A stretch of DNA of 64,000 bases, taken from Vespa crabro (taxonomy: Eukaryota; Arthropoda; Insecta; Hymenoptera; Vespidae). The position numbers were made by a program, and so were the translations under genes. The notes under the pieces are model-generated. The model was not told where the DNA came from. It was given only the letters and a program-made list of their open reading frames with translations, and did no database searches. Positions 1-12,504 of this stretch are shown here, piece by piece. The stretch spans positions 11,484,619 through 11,548,618 of the forward strand of contig NC_060960.1 of the NCBI RefSeq assembly GCF_910589235.1, given 5' to 3'. How positions within the stretch are numbered: position 1 is the first letter of the stretch; each line of letters begins with the position of its first letter.

Positions 1-93
1 GGGAGGAGAGCGACGTGGTGGTGGTTGCAGGCAGGGAGTGGATGCTGGCAGCGGCATTTATTGATCGCTCGAAGCAACCCTGGCAGCGAGCAC

Positions 94-128
<35 letters not shown>

Positions 129-1487
129 GCATGGACCCCTTCGTACAGGCTCCTCTCTCATCTCCTACCGTCCCTCACCCTTCTATTCTCTTTCTCTCCG
201 TTTCTCGGCGTGTAGCTTCCGTCGTAGTCTCGAAGCCTCTAGGCACTCTGGATTCGATCATAATAATTACTCGAGGCAACCCTCTTTTCTCTCTCGCGAT
301 CATTTCCTCTCGTCTTTATCGATGATGATTCAACGATACAGTCATCTACATTCCCTACTCACGTCTACTCCGTCCATAAATTTGGACGTTGGAACACAAA
401 CAGGTTGTATTTCTTGGGCCCGCTTCGAGGGCGTTAGATACGATCGTTAAACGGACGATCGTTAGCGAGACTTAATCATAGATCGTTAATAAAATAAGAG
501 AAAGATCGGCCGATATGTATGTATATCCGGACGATGTAGGTACATAAACTTTTTAAAGAGGTTTTGAAATACACGTTCCAGTCGTATCGCGAGTTCTCGG
601 AGTGGCGGAAATTAGGCGAAAAAGACGGCACCTCGTAAAGCACGACACGTTTATCGGGCTCGAACGGATGGGATCATATCGCGGCCAGTGTTTCGGTCTT
701 AATTACGTGAAGCACGCGAAATTCGAATCACCTCGAGGGCGGCGGTGCTTATCCACGAACAGAAGCGAATCGGAAAAAGGAAAAGATCCTTATATTTTTA
801 GTCGTCGCGAGGGAAGAAGGAGAAAAGGAAAAGCTTAAAGGAAGCGAGGAAATACGTAGAATAGAAATGATGAGTGCCATAGAAGGACCGGGCGTATCCG
901 GTGGCATACTCGGTATCAATCAAATATCAGAAGTTTTGAGAAAGAAACTTTTTCAGATCTTACGACATTGAAAGATGCGTTGGAAGATCAATCGGGGTTA
1001 CGTAGATATCTTTCGAGGATATGAATGTTTGTTTATCTTACGGAAGAGAGCCAAATTCGACTATCTCGTTGACTCTCTTTTTCTATTATTATGTGGGGTA
1101 TTATTTGCGAATGCTCGCGAGCCTATCGTACTCGAACGAAGGTACTCGGTTCGACAGAGAGGTACACGTCACGAGACAAGTGGGGTGAGGGGGGGGGGGA
1201 ATCTAGGTCGACCCGGATTAAGGATCGAGGATTATTGGCGAGGAAGCGAAATATCGTAATAGGTGAAATCGATGGAAGGGAAAAAAGAAAAGCGAGTCTC
1301 GAGTATTTACCGGACTAACCAACACCGTGACACGCGTCGTAGTCGCGCGTATCGATCGAATGAATCTCTCTTCCAAACGGTCGTGGCCGAAGGGAGATAT
1401 CGACGATCGACTAGGAAAGGGAAGGAAAAGAAAAAGTGATGGAGATTTAAGGAGACTAATAAAAGAATAAACGTGGAACAAACGCAG
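1..1487. other. Upstream part of Rbfox locus, no supported exon
   Basis: No exon can be supported here. The open frames are short and low in complexity, and none resembles an RRM or any other family. Given the Rbfox exons further right on the plus strand, this is most simply intron of that gene. A (CT)n tract sits at 97-126. Confidence 0.5.
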
Positions 1488-1635
1488 GATATAGGTTGCC
1501 GGCGATGCCATGGAGCTGGCTGGGTGCGGCAGCGCCATCGGCAGCCGCGGCTGCTGCGGTCGCCGCGGCCGCTGTTACACCATCCCCCGCGGCTGCTCCG
1601 CTCGTCCTTACACCGAGGGCGGCGGCGAGACGAAG
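1488..1635 (+). CDS. Candidate Ala-rich Rbfox exon (doubtful)
   Basis: One frame reads through an alanine/proline-rich stretch (PAMPWSWLGAAAPSAAAA and onward) that resembles the composition of insect Rbfox C-terminal regions, and it ends at a plausible donor (AAG|GTACAG). Against it, the upstream AG at 1486-1487 has a poor pyrimidine tract, and the 3' phase of this frame does not match the 5' phase of the exon at 3564. It could be an alternative exon joined to something else, part of a missed exon, or chance GC-rich sequence. Confidence 0.25.
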
Positions 1636-2071
1636 GTACAGAACGCAACTCAGCACGATTTTCCCTTTTTCCAAATCCTACTTAATTACTCTTACCTTCT
1701 TATTATTACTCATTTTCCTTCTAGCCGTGCGCGCCGCTTCGTCCTAGCGAAGTTTAACCAAAAATCAATCCGTCCTTATGAAAAACGAGCACGGAGTCTT
1801 TTTTCCATTGACTTTTTTTTCTGCTTCTTCTCTTATCTTCTTGTTGCAAACTTTTCTGTCCATGTTCCGATAAAGCGCGAACGAAGCATCGAATTTTTCG
1901 ATAATCCTTTCTAACGGGAGATCTACGAAATAAATTCTTCGGTATCATTTCCCTTTATCCTTTTCTTCTTCGTCCTCGAGACGCTTCGAATTCGACCTTC
2001 TCGTTCGATCAAATAATCATTACCATACGAATCCAAGTTATCGTTGCGTTTGTGTCACAGCTTGTCTCCCT

Positions 2072-2151
2072 CCCCCCCCCCCCCCCCCTCTCTCTCTCTC
2101 TCTCTATACATATATATATATACACTCTATGTGTGTGTGCGCGCGCGTTTG

Positions 2152-2190
<39 letters not shown>
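2072..2190. repeat. Compound C / CT / TA / GT / CT microsatellite
   Basis: A run of about 17 C is followed by CT, TA, short GT/CG and again CT repeats, in presumed Rbfox intron. Confidence 0.9.
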
Positions 2191-2193
<3 letters not shown>

Positions 2194-3266
2194 ATACCTC
2201 TGTTTATCTCACTCTCCCTTGGAATGTGCCTGCACTGTTTATGCATATATAACACCAAGCATTGCTCGTGATAGACCTAGTAGACAGTAGAGTGCCGAAT
2301 ATAGTATTAAGTATGTATATATTTACATACGTCGAATCGTTCAGCATATCGTGAGAGCGAACGTGTACGTGCATAACTCTGGACGACGAGAGACAACTTG
2401 CTCGGTAAAGTTTGTTGTTACCACCGATGACGTTCTTGGTGTTGTTTCTGTTTCGCGTTGATGTTGCTAGTGTTGCTGTTGTTGTTCATTACCGATATTC
2501 GTAAGTTCTTATCGTTTGATCGCGTACCATTGACATTTCAATGAAACGGGACCCGAAAGAAATATCTCGAGCGAAATCGCGTTTTATTGCTGCGTACTTT
2601 TAGACTCGTTTCTCTCTCCCCCACCGCCCCCCTCTCTCTCTCTCTCTCTTTCTCTACAGTCGTTGAATTTAACGAGGGTAGTCTTATTCGAGCTGGCTCA
2701 TTTTGAATTCTTTAGTGAAAAAACGGGAAATAGATACTTCAATCAAAATCTTCCAACGTATTTCCGCGAAACGTGCTTCTTTTTGGACATCGTTATATTT
2801 CGTTATGTTCGGAAAAAAAGATGTGTAAATTAACGATCTTTCCGAGCGCGGACTAACGTTGGTGAATCTACACCTCTCACTTTTCAAGCTTTCATTATTT
2901 TTAACGTCCACGAGTTCAACGCAAAGGATGCTGGCTAAAGGTAGGCAGAAAAGCATCCCCTCTGTGTCCTATCTTTAGTTTCTCTCTTGTTATTATTTTT
3001 TTTCTGTTGATTCGTCTTTAGAGAGAGAGAGAGGTGCTAGAAAAGGGAGAGAACGTTTGCATCGACAAAGAAATTCTCGCTTTTTATTCCTCCCAAGATA
3101 CCCTTTTATTCTATAATTGTTAAGAGTGACTCGGGTATTCCTTTGTATTTTCTCGTGCATTCCCAAGTATGATTTATTTCGAATCGCTCGTGGTATATCG
3201 AATATCGTAGGTTGAAAAACTTTTGAAAATTCTATCTTTTCTCCTAACTCTCCTCACCCATCCACC

Positions 3267-3304
<38 letters not shown>

Positions 3305-3471
3305 TACTCTTTCTCTATATCCAAAAGAAACAAAAGCTCGTAAGACAGTCTGTACGCTTCGTCTCGGGCGCGTTTGGCCACGGCAGCATCCAACCAGTAT
3401 CCAAGCGGCTGACGATCGTAGATCGATGTATCCTGCGAAAGTTGACAAAATAAGAAGAATGAGGAGATGAT

Positions 3472-3475
<4 letters not shown>

Positions 3476-3510
<35 letters not shown>
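3476..3510. repeat. (AAAG)n microsatellite
   Basis: About nine AAAG units, 54 nt before an Rbfox exon. Confidence 0.9.
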
Positions 3511-3563
3511 TAAGGAGGAAAGGTAAGAGAAAAAAATGTTGGGGCACGTACGCGTTGTTTCAG

Positions 3564-3750
3564 CGGCAGCATTAAGAGGAGTGGCCATTCAAAGGGGAAG
3601 AGTCGGCGCGGCAAGGGCAGCTTTTCCGAGCAGCGCGGCGGCGTTGGCGTTGGCCAGAAATCCAGGGCCGCTCGCAGCCGCGGCCGCCGCCACGGCCCTT
3701 CATCCCTTTGCGCCTGCGTAAGTACACGTATTTTCGATTTCGTCGCTTCT

Positions 3751-3787
<37 letters not shown>

Positions 3788-5304
3788 CTTTGGTCCCATC
3801 TTTTCGCTCTCCCAGACATCTCCGAAATCATATCGAATAAATTTGGGAAAAAGTTTCGAATATTATAGGCGATATATCGCGATTCCTTCAATGTCATCGC
3901 GATCGATAAACGATAAAAGCTACTGGTGGACGCAGGCAAAAATATTTCGGGCAAGAGTGGCTTTCTTCGTAAAGTCGGCCACGCTTTCCCGCCAAGTTTT
4001 TCTTTCGAATTTCATCGGATCGCGATGTTACAAAGGATCGACTATGACGGAGAAGGAAGAGGAGATATATCTCGATAGAAAGATCTTTTTCCTTCGGATC
4101 GTAAGATCCGCGTTGTTAGTAAAGAAAGCTTTCTTTTCCAAGAGGAAGAAGGAGAAAAGAAGCGCGACAAACGATTCGAGTTGAAAAATAACTTGAGATA
4201 CAATTCGTTTGTCGCAAAAAAAAAGAAAAGGAAAGGAAAAAAGAAACAAAGAGAAGAAGCTTCGCTGCACGTCTTGCCCGTTTGCTTTTGTGTATTCCAT
4301 AGATGGATAGAGATATACGTATGGTGTGTGTAAATACATATACGTGAGAGAATATGATGTGTACGTTGCATCTGCACGAGCTCGACGCACCAACGAACTT
4401 ACTAATCCTAATGCGTTACGCAAAGTACAAATAATTTTCTAGCGATGGAGAACGGAGGAGAGAGCCCCTCTAGTTCATCTCCCTTTTTCTGCGAGCGCCG
4501 AAGACAATGGAAGCGCTCTGGGCCCGGTATATCGACCTCCTCTCCTTTTCAACGACGTTGAAACTTTTTGCAACCTTTCATCCTCGTTATCCAATCGTTC
4601 GCGTTCGTCTTCATTTTTTTCCTAACGTTTGAATCGCACCTTTAATTCATCCGTAAGATCCCCTACGTAATAAGGGCGTTAAAAAAGAAGGAGCAACGAC
4701 CGATGCTTCGTTCGACCTCCTACGAACGTATCTATTCCCCTTTAACCTTTCTCCTTCGATCCTCGTGTCAGAAAAAAAAAAGAAAGATTTAATCGATCGA
4801 TCTTCTGTTTTGATTTTTTTCAGCGTCTATTACGACCCCTTCCTAGCAGCACACGCGGCGACACAGGATCCAAACTACAGGCTACAGGTGAGATGCTCCA
4901 ATCTATGGCCTCTTAATTTTCCAACGCGAGATATATCCGTTTCCGGTGCACGGAGCGACGTCGAAGGAAAGAGAAAGAGAAGATCGCCGAGAAAATGGGA
5001 AGGAAATGGACGAGAGTTGTGACCGCGATACTCAATATTCCTTCGTCGAATCGAATTCGACGACCGCTTTTTTTTTCATCATGGAACCGCGCGTACTTTC
5101 GTTTTATTCGAAACAAGATAATGTCTAGCTTATTCGCGCGCGGGGAGGGGGAGATGGCTTTGTGCATAAGCGATTTTTTCGGCGCGAACGTTTCGTGCAT
5201 GCGCATTCGCGGCATCGAAAGAACAGAAACCTATGCGAAACGCTGTTCCATGCTTCTTTTCTTCTTCTTCTTCTTCTTCTTCTTCTTCTTCTTCTTCTTC
5301 TTCT

Positions 5305-5337
<33 letters not shown>

Positions 5338-6093
5338 TGTTTTTTCTTTTTCAAAGGAAAAAGAGTAAAAGACGTAAGAACAATGTAATAACAAGAAGAA
5401 GAATAGTAAAGGAGATCGCGCGTGCACCGTGTCGGAGCGGAAAAATACCGCATGCGATATTCGGTTGAAAATGGTAGGAAAGCGTTAACTAAAGTCTATC
5501 GATTTTCGGACCCGTTTATGTAGTTGGAATGGCCGCAAGCTACAGCCGAAGTTAGTCGACACGTTTTCCGCAAGGCTTGCTACCTCCACACGAAATGCAA
5601 AAGAGCACCGAATAACGATCTACGCGTCACGAATCATTCTCTCCTTCTCGCCGCTATTTTTATCGTCGTATCAGACATTTTCGTTTTTCCTATGCTCTCC
5701 GCATACATATTATACATACATAGTATAGAGTCTCACACACACACACACACAGTCTCGCATCGTCGCAACGGCGACGTGCTCTATCTCGCTTTGTTCTTTT
5801 CTTTCTTTTCTTTTTTTTCTCTTTCTCTTTTCAATTCTCTCGTTCGAATCTCAAGAAGAGCCTCTCTTTTTTCTTTTCTACGCGCTCTTTCTCTCTCTTC
5901 TCTCTTTCGTCGTCCCTTTGTACAGGTCGCATAAAGATCATGCGCAAGGTAAAAAAGAGGGATTCGCGTGGAGGACCGACCATAACGGGAGAGGGAGAGA
6001 GGGATGTACGTCTCTCTTCCGTCTTCTCTATTTCTTTCTTTCTTTTCTTTGCTTTTTACGATTCTTTCTTTCGGAAAAAAGAGGTAGAAAGTG

Positions 6094-6128
<35 letters not shown>

Positions 6129-8786
6129 ATCTCTCGCAAATAGCGCGATATCGAAACTTCCTTTTTCAGGTTTGACGTTTGTGTTTCAGGCTAAAGCGCC
6201 CGCTCTGGAGGTAGGATTTCGGATGGGTGATCCGCCGCCCATACAAACTTATTTCTCTATCTCTCGTTTGGTTTTTGCTCCTTCTTATTTTCTTCCCGTT
6301 TTTTCTTCGTTCTTTTTTCTTATTCTCGTTTTTAATTCCCACCCCCGCAGTTCTTTTCTCGATCCGTTGCAGTAGGTATATTGTGCTTTCTACTCTACCT
6401 CCTTTTATTCTCTTTCCGTCGTTTTTGCTTATCGCGAGGGATCCGCAAAGCGTGTTCGCCGATCGATCGTAGAATAGCGGTTGAGCTAACGATGCTTTTT
6501 TGGAATTTGAATGAACGTATGAAAAGCTGTCGAGCTTCTCGACGTAAGATACAATTTTGCGCATCTCGCGAGAATTCGTATAGTAGTCGCATATTATAGA
6601 TACGCTTGGCAACGTTACTTCGTCGAACCATGAATCAACCGCGAAATAATTTTCCGTCCGAGAGAGAGGGAGATCGAGAGGGGGTATACCGCTTTCGTTC
6701 GTTCTTTGGCACACGCGGTGATTCCCCCCACCCCACCCCATTTAAGAGACGTTTCAACGCTGGAAATGAGATTACCGATGAAGAACGTCTTTCATTCCCT
6801 CCCTACCACATTGAACGTATTAACCATCGAATGTTCGAGCAAAGCACAATGCCTACCGTAGCCCTTATATCCCGTTAAATTCTTGAATCTTTATCCGTTG
6901 ATAATAATATTAGAATCAAGGAGAGAAAATTCTAATGAGATCGGCGGACGCTTCGCGACAAAGGAATCCTTCGTTTCCTTTTACTTCTCTTCCCTGGTAA
7001 AATTTGATCGCTGCTGGGCCGTACGTAAAAATGTTGATTTTTAACGGACCCTTTTCCCGCTTTTATTTTCCTCCATATCCGACATCACAGAACCATCTCG
7101 AGATATATCTCGTTAGTTGCATCTCTATTGTTTCTCTCTGTACCAAGTTACAAAGTTACGTAATACGCACGTCGATTGAATAGAGGAGGATCCTTCTTAC
7201 TCCGGTTAATAGCTCCGTATTTCTTACTTGTATTTCTGTTTCTTCCTTTTTACGACATGTCTGTCGGTAGGAGGTGCGCTCTTCGGTGCATTCGTTATAA
7301 TCTCGCATCGTACAATGCATTTGACAAACTTGCCTATATTTATATGTAGGTATTGCATAAGCGACTACCCACCTATTGTCGTAGATTGCAACGAGTTTTT
7401 GCGTTCCCACGCAACGGTCGGAAGATGTCGTAGAGGATTAGATAAATTGTTCCTGTCCAACGCGTTGGTAAATACACTATACTTAGTCATGCTTTTTTAG
7501 TGGAACAAAGTAGAGATAAGTTTAAAAGAAAACTATACCTCGTAAAAATTCCTTCGAATTACGTTACCCATTTTCTTTTATTCTCTCGCACCTAGGATAT
7601 CCATCCCTTGCCTCGTCGTGGGCTCTCTTTTCGAATCGGTCGACGAAAAAACAAGGTTATTTATCCGGAGCGAAACTTGTATTCGGGCGCCGTCCGAATT
7701 TTCTTTCGTCCCTGTTATCGCGACGAAACTTTTCGCAAAAGTTCTCGTTTCGTCATTTCGTCCAGAACTATCGTTTTTTTTTTTGTTTTTTTCTTTTTTT
7801 CTTTTTTCATCGCCACAATAGATCGAAATACCTCTCCGAACGGAAGCTTACTTAGACATCTCGTCTCCTTTTTATCTATAATCTATTACGCGCTGTATGG
7901 ACTTTCGCTTTATCTTCTTATTTACTCGGAAAGACTTATTCGCTCGAATAAATTACACTTTTTTTTTTCTCTCTCCTTACTTTCTTCTCCTCTCTTATCT
8001 TTCTTCGCTCACTTATATATTCGTTTATCTCTTTCGCAAAAATTTTACAAAATAAAAATGATCCATTGGAGGAAGACGAGAGTACGGTAATTCGAAAACG
8101 TTTCCATGTTTTTAAATTTGCTAGCCAGATAGAGAGTCGTCGTAGCGAATATCCCATGTATCATAAAAACGTTAACGTAGTCGTTAACGTAGCTTTTCTG
8201 GCAGTGACACGCAGGCACAACCATTTTCCTCCCTTTTACGAGAGCGATCTCAACGGAACACCGTTAGACGTCATTTGCTCGCAGGAAGTCCGTCATCGTC
8301 GGCGCGACGCGACGCGCGTTCTTCAAAGCGCTCGCTTGCGAGACAGACGGAGAGAGGGAGAGACGGAGAGACAGATGAATAGAGAGAGGGAGAGCGAGAG
8401 AGAGAGCTAAAGCTTCCGTCGAAAGTACTCCTCTTGGCGAGTTCGCACATTGCCCTCCTGCATCTATTTTCAGGTACGGCTTGAATTCAGCCGAATCCGA
8501 GAAAGCTCCGAGGCTTTTAAAGCGTTGCATCGCTTTTTTCTTCCACGTCTCTCTCTCTCACTCTCTCTCTCTCTCTCTCTCTGTCTCTCCCCCAAGGCGA
8601 TATCATAACGAAACGAGATTTACAGAACGAATATTTCCAATTATTATTTCTTTGCATCGTTAAGAAAATTATGTAGGAGAAACATGTGAGCAAGATATCG
8701 TCGATGATGATTCGGAAGACCTTATGCATATATTTGTCTTTTTCGTGCCACCATTCTTTTCCTTTTTCTCTCTTTATCTAGCTCTC

Positions 8787-8833
<47 letters not shown>

Positions 8834-9718
8834 GAATTCTTCGAGCTTGCTTTTGAGCGTTGCATGGCGGGTCATGATTATTGTTCCAGGCAGCTGCAGC
8901 GGCGGCCGCAGCATCGCCATTGCTAAAGACGCCGCTCTCGACGGCACAGCAAGCGACTTATGCAGCTGCAGCGACTTACACGGCGGTGGCTGCGCGCGCA
9001 TACGGGGCAGCTGCAGCGGCAGCACAGCCGGTCGCAGGATATGCCGCAGTAGCGGGGTAAGTATCTCAGGCGCCACCTACGACACGAGCTCTTTCCTAAA
9101 ACACCCATCCCACTTGTTCGTCTCGTTCCTCGAGACACGTCTCTCTAATTGTATTAGAGACGGCTTTTGCTTTCGTCCAAACGAAGAATATCTCTATATT
9201 TAAAAGATTTCTTTATAAACGAGTCGATCGACTTGCAGAAAGAATCGTCACCGTGGGCGAGCTCTTAGAAGTCGCAGATTCGAGGAGATGCCCGAATGCC
9301 AGTCCTTCCTCCCTGGCGACGAAAATCCCATCGAAAATCCCAACGAAAATCCTGATGAAAAGTTGTAAACGAATCACGGCTTCGTTCGTATATCCCATTA
9401 TTTTTTACTTTCCTCTTTTCTAACTGTCTATTCTCATGTACCTACTCCATCGTCGTACTTCCTCGACAACGAATGAGTCGCGCAGCGGTGGCTACGAGCA
9501 ACGTCGATCTTAAAGTCGATCATTATGATTTTACAGTTACGGACGCGAATACGCCGACCCTTATCTCGGACACGGCATCGGTCCGGTGGCAGGATACGGG
9601 GTAAGATGATCGGCATGAATATATACGAATATATGATGGCATCGATCAATTATTATTTTTTTCTTTCTTTTAGGCAACGGTCTATAGAGGCGGATACAAC
9701 AGATTTACGCCTTATTAA
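3564..9718 (+). CDS. Rbfox1: Rbfox (A2bp1/fox-1) RNA-binding protein, C-terminal exons (5' partial)
   Basis: Five exons join in phase: 3564-3717, 4824-4887, 8890-9056, 9537-9600 and 9674-9718 (stop TAA at 9716). They encode a region rich in Ala, Tyr and Gly with the signatures AALRGVAIQRGRV, VYYDPFLAAHA, YGREYADPYLGHG and a C-terminal YRGGYNRFTPY. The last closely matches the YRGGYNRFAPY end of vertebrate RBFOX proteins. The RRM, which binds UGCAUG RNA to control alternative splicing in the nucleus, is not in the window, so the gene continues to the left. Splice sites are good: GTAAGT at 3718, TTTTTTTCAG before 4824, GTGAGA at 4888, GTAAGT at 9057 and GTAAGA at 9601. The first exon needs one base from an upstream exon that I could not place securely. 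UGCAUG-type motifs flank its own exons. Identification is firm; the upstream boundary is not. Confidence 0.92.
5256..5336. repeat. (TTC)n then (TTTC)n microsatellite
   Basis: A pyrimidine-only tract of about 80 nt that changes unit length partway, within an Rbfox intron. Confidence 0.9.
8784..8829. repeat. (CT)n tract upstream of an Rbfox exon
   Basis: About 23 CT units, ending 60 nt before the exon at 8890 and 31 nt before TGCATG. It could bind PTB-type proteins (inference). Confidence 0.9.
8861..8866 (+). promoter_or_regulatory. TGCATG, Rbfox binding motif upstream of an Rbfox exon
   Basis: TGCATG is the consensus RNA target of Rbfox proteins. It starts 29 nt before the exon at 8890, inside the intron. 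Rbfox bound upstream of an exon usually represses it, so this is a plausible autoregulatory site. Binding is inferred. Confidence 0.5.
9613..9617 (+). promoter_or_regulatory. GCATG core motif downstream of an Rbfox exon
   Basis: GCATG lies 13 nt after the 3' end of the exon at 9537-9600. GCAUG is the core of the Rbfox site, and downstream placement usually favours inclusion. A five-base motif can occur by chance. Confidence 0.35.
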
Positions 9719-10853
9719 AGGAGAGTTTGGTGAGAGGGGATCGGCAAGGAACGCGACGACGACCAGAAATCGACAATGACGATCGTCGTCGTCGTCGTCG
9801 TCGTCGGTAACGCCGCGAAACAAGAAGCAGCGGTACACGTTCGCGCACACGCATATACACGAGAGTACACCGACGCGCATAGAGGCGCACACATCCAACG
9901 TTACACGCAAAGCACATCGACGAGAAAGAAGCGACGCCTGGACCCTTTAAAGTAAGCCTGCCAACGTTCGAGAGCAGCTCCACCACCACCGTCATCACCA
10001 GTGACAGAAAACGTCGTTGATCGCGCGTACAAAATCATCCCATCATGCTCTTTTTCTTCACGAACATTTGTGTTTCTAAGATCGAAAGGACTAAGAGAGA
10101 GAGCGCGCCTATCGCTTCTCTCCTTTTTCCCTCTCCCACTCATCCCCCCTTTCTAGCCAGTTATTTATTTATCAGTAGCAGTCTCGACGATAGGAGAAAA
10201 AGGACTCACACACACACACACACAATTGCCGGAAATGATAGTATCTAGAAAGAGAAGCATCTATATCTCCTTGAAAACCAATTCGCGTCCTTTTAGAGCG
10301 CTGGACGATGAACACAGCCGGACGTTGCACAGGGTCTCAACAGGGTCTAGTCAGACACTCTCTCTCTTACCGGTTCCTAATCGAAGCACCACCGATTTTA
10401 AAACGTCGCAAATATAGATCACCCTAGATCCGCGATTCGCTAGAAAGACAAATTAATACTTGAAAACGTACTCAATACTCTCTGGCAAGGCGAACCGAAG
10501 GGATCGGCACGTATATCCGATCTATATATTTCCTTCGAAATATATATTGTTTGTTCGCCTTTCCATTTTCCTTGTCTTCTTCTTTTCTTTTTTTTTGTTT
10601 TTTTGTTTTCTTTTTTTTTTTGTTTTTTTTTATCCCCCCCTTTTTTCTCTCATTACATCTCTCAGCATCGTATTCTACAAACTCTAGAATTTACGTCGAA
10701 AAACCAAATCAAAACGTATGCGAATCACGCCGCACGAGCGCACGAAACGTTTACGTTTAGTTTCATTGGGCGAGCGCCAACTCGCTCGCTACTTTTATTA
10801 TTGCTATTAATATTATTATAATTTTATTATTATTATTATTTTATCATTATCAT

Positions 10854-10855
10854 TA

Positions 10856-10917
<62 letters not shown>
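10854..10917. repeat. (TTA)n microsatellite
   Basis: About 20 TTA units after a longer degenerate ATT-rich stretch from about 10795, in the presumed Rbfox 3'UTR or downstream DNA. Confidence 0.9.
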
Positions 10918-11890
10918 GACATTAGACCGCGCGAAAGATCTCTCTCAATCGAGAAGATATGAGAATGCAAATGAAGGACGATGGTCAGGATTTTTTTTTT
11001 TTCTTTTTTCTTTATCCTCTAAGAGAGAGCGTGCGCGCGTCCGTCGCTGACTAGGTTTTAACATTCGAAGAAATGCGACCGTAGTAACGGATGTCGCGTC
11101 GACGATCGTACGTCTATTGTCCAAAGATCGGTCTTTCGAACACGATCGGGAAAACTCGGGAAGAGGGAAGATATCGATTCTGAGGAATTTGCGTCTCGCG
11201 TACTTCGCGAATGATCATAAAAGGAAGGACGCTTTTATCCTTTGTGTATATTTTTGATAGGTCGTTCTTTGTTTTAATACACGATTGCTCGATACACACA
11301 CACACACACGCGTGTATTTTCGTCGTCGCGCGCCGTCTATCCTCCTCGTAACAGATAAGACAGTTCGCGCACACACGCGGCATAATTCTTTATGAATTTT
11401 TCTAGTAATACTTTTGTATTATATTTGCTATTATTATTTTTACGGATTTAATCAGACCGGCCGTGTCGCGACGAGTAAGAACGAGCTTTTAATTAAAAAG
11501 AGTCGCGGACGTTTTTTATATTCTATTTGGTAATAGAATATTCGATATCTTAATGGGATTTAGCGAGGATATTATTTTCTCTGGATGTATCCACGAGTTT
11601 GTCTCTCGAGTGCACGTCTAACGACCTATTTGAATTGTCGTCAATGTTCGTTAATCCTTTGCTCGCTTTCTCCCGATCGTAGTCGAGGATCGACGATATA
11701 TCACGAAAGAGGAAAAACAAAGAACAAAGTTACGCTTACGATGGATTTAACAAGAAATGGAAATTGAACGCACATTGAGACGAGTGAGAGTGATGTATCA
11801 CCATACGCCCTTACCTTTTAAGTTATAATTAGCGCGCGAGGATTTATCTAATATTATACGTAAGGAAAATAAGAATTCTCGCACGAGAGA

Positions 11891-11931
<41 letters not shown>

Positions 11932-12367
11932 GACGTCGTAGGAAAAAAAGGAAAAAAGAAAGAAGAGGAACGGAGAGAAAGAGGACGGCGGCGAGCCGAT
12001 GGATAGATGTTGCGAGGGGGAATACGAAGTAGCCAAATATGACGAAAGATTTATCTTTAACTATCCAACGGCTAGGAATAGTCTTCTGACCGTTATTTTA
12101 CGTTTTAGTTTTTAAATTTTCTTAGAACATTAGAATAAGGCTAACGACGCATAGCTCTCTCTAAACCTTTCGAGAATGGACAAGATAGTAGTCTTTTTTT
12201 GCGTGTGCGTGGGTGCCAGTTATATAAATGTGTAAATAGAGAACGATCGATCGTCGAGCACAAAATAAGCCGAAGAACGTAGCCGAAGAAGACTCAAGAT
12301 ATACTCATAATTTTCTCGTAAACGTTAAGATTGACGAGTCGGTAGATCGTAATGAAATTCAACACAA

Positions 12368-12426
<59 letters not shown>

Positions 12427-12469
12427 CATATGTATATATTCATATACATATGTATGTACACACACCACA

Positions 12470-12504
<35 letters not shown>
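12368..12504. repeat. (TA)n and (CA)n arrays
   Basis: TA repeats with ACATATA interruptions, then CA repeats at 12477-12504. Confidence 0.9.

Larger units (their letters stand above)
1636..3563. other. Intron/unassigned, repeat-rich
   Basis: No exon recognised. It contains a compound tract of C, CT, TA, GT and CT repeats at about 2072-2190, CT runs near 2634-2655, a CA run at 3280-3304 and an AAAG array at 3476-3510. Its right end is the acceptor TTGTTTCAG of the next Rbfox exon. Confidence 0.5.
4888..8889. other. Rbfox intron, 4 kb
   Basis: This lies between two securely placed Rbfox exons. No conserved coding frame was seen. It holds TTC/TTTC arrays (5256-5336), a GA run (6099-6124), CT runs (8559-8583 and 8784-8829) and a TGCATG at 5196. 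A second TGCATG at 8861 lies just before the acceptor. Confidence 0.6.

Noticed and set aside
6166..6741. 191-codon minus-strand open frame inside the Rbfox intron
   Set aside because: No recognisable domain, low-complexity segments, and it lies within an intron of a firmly identified gene.
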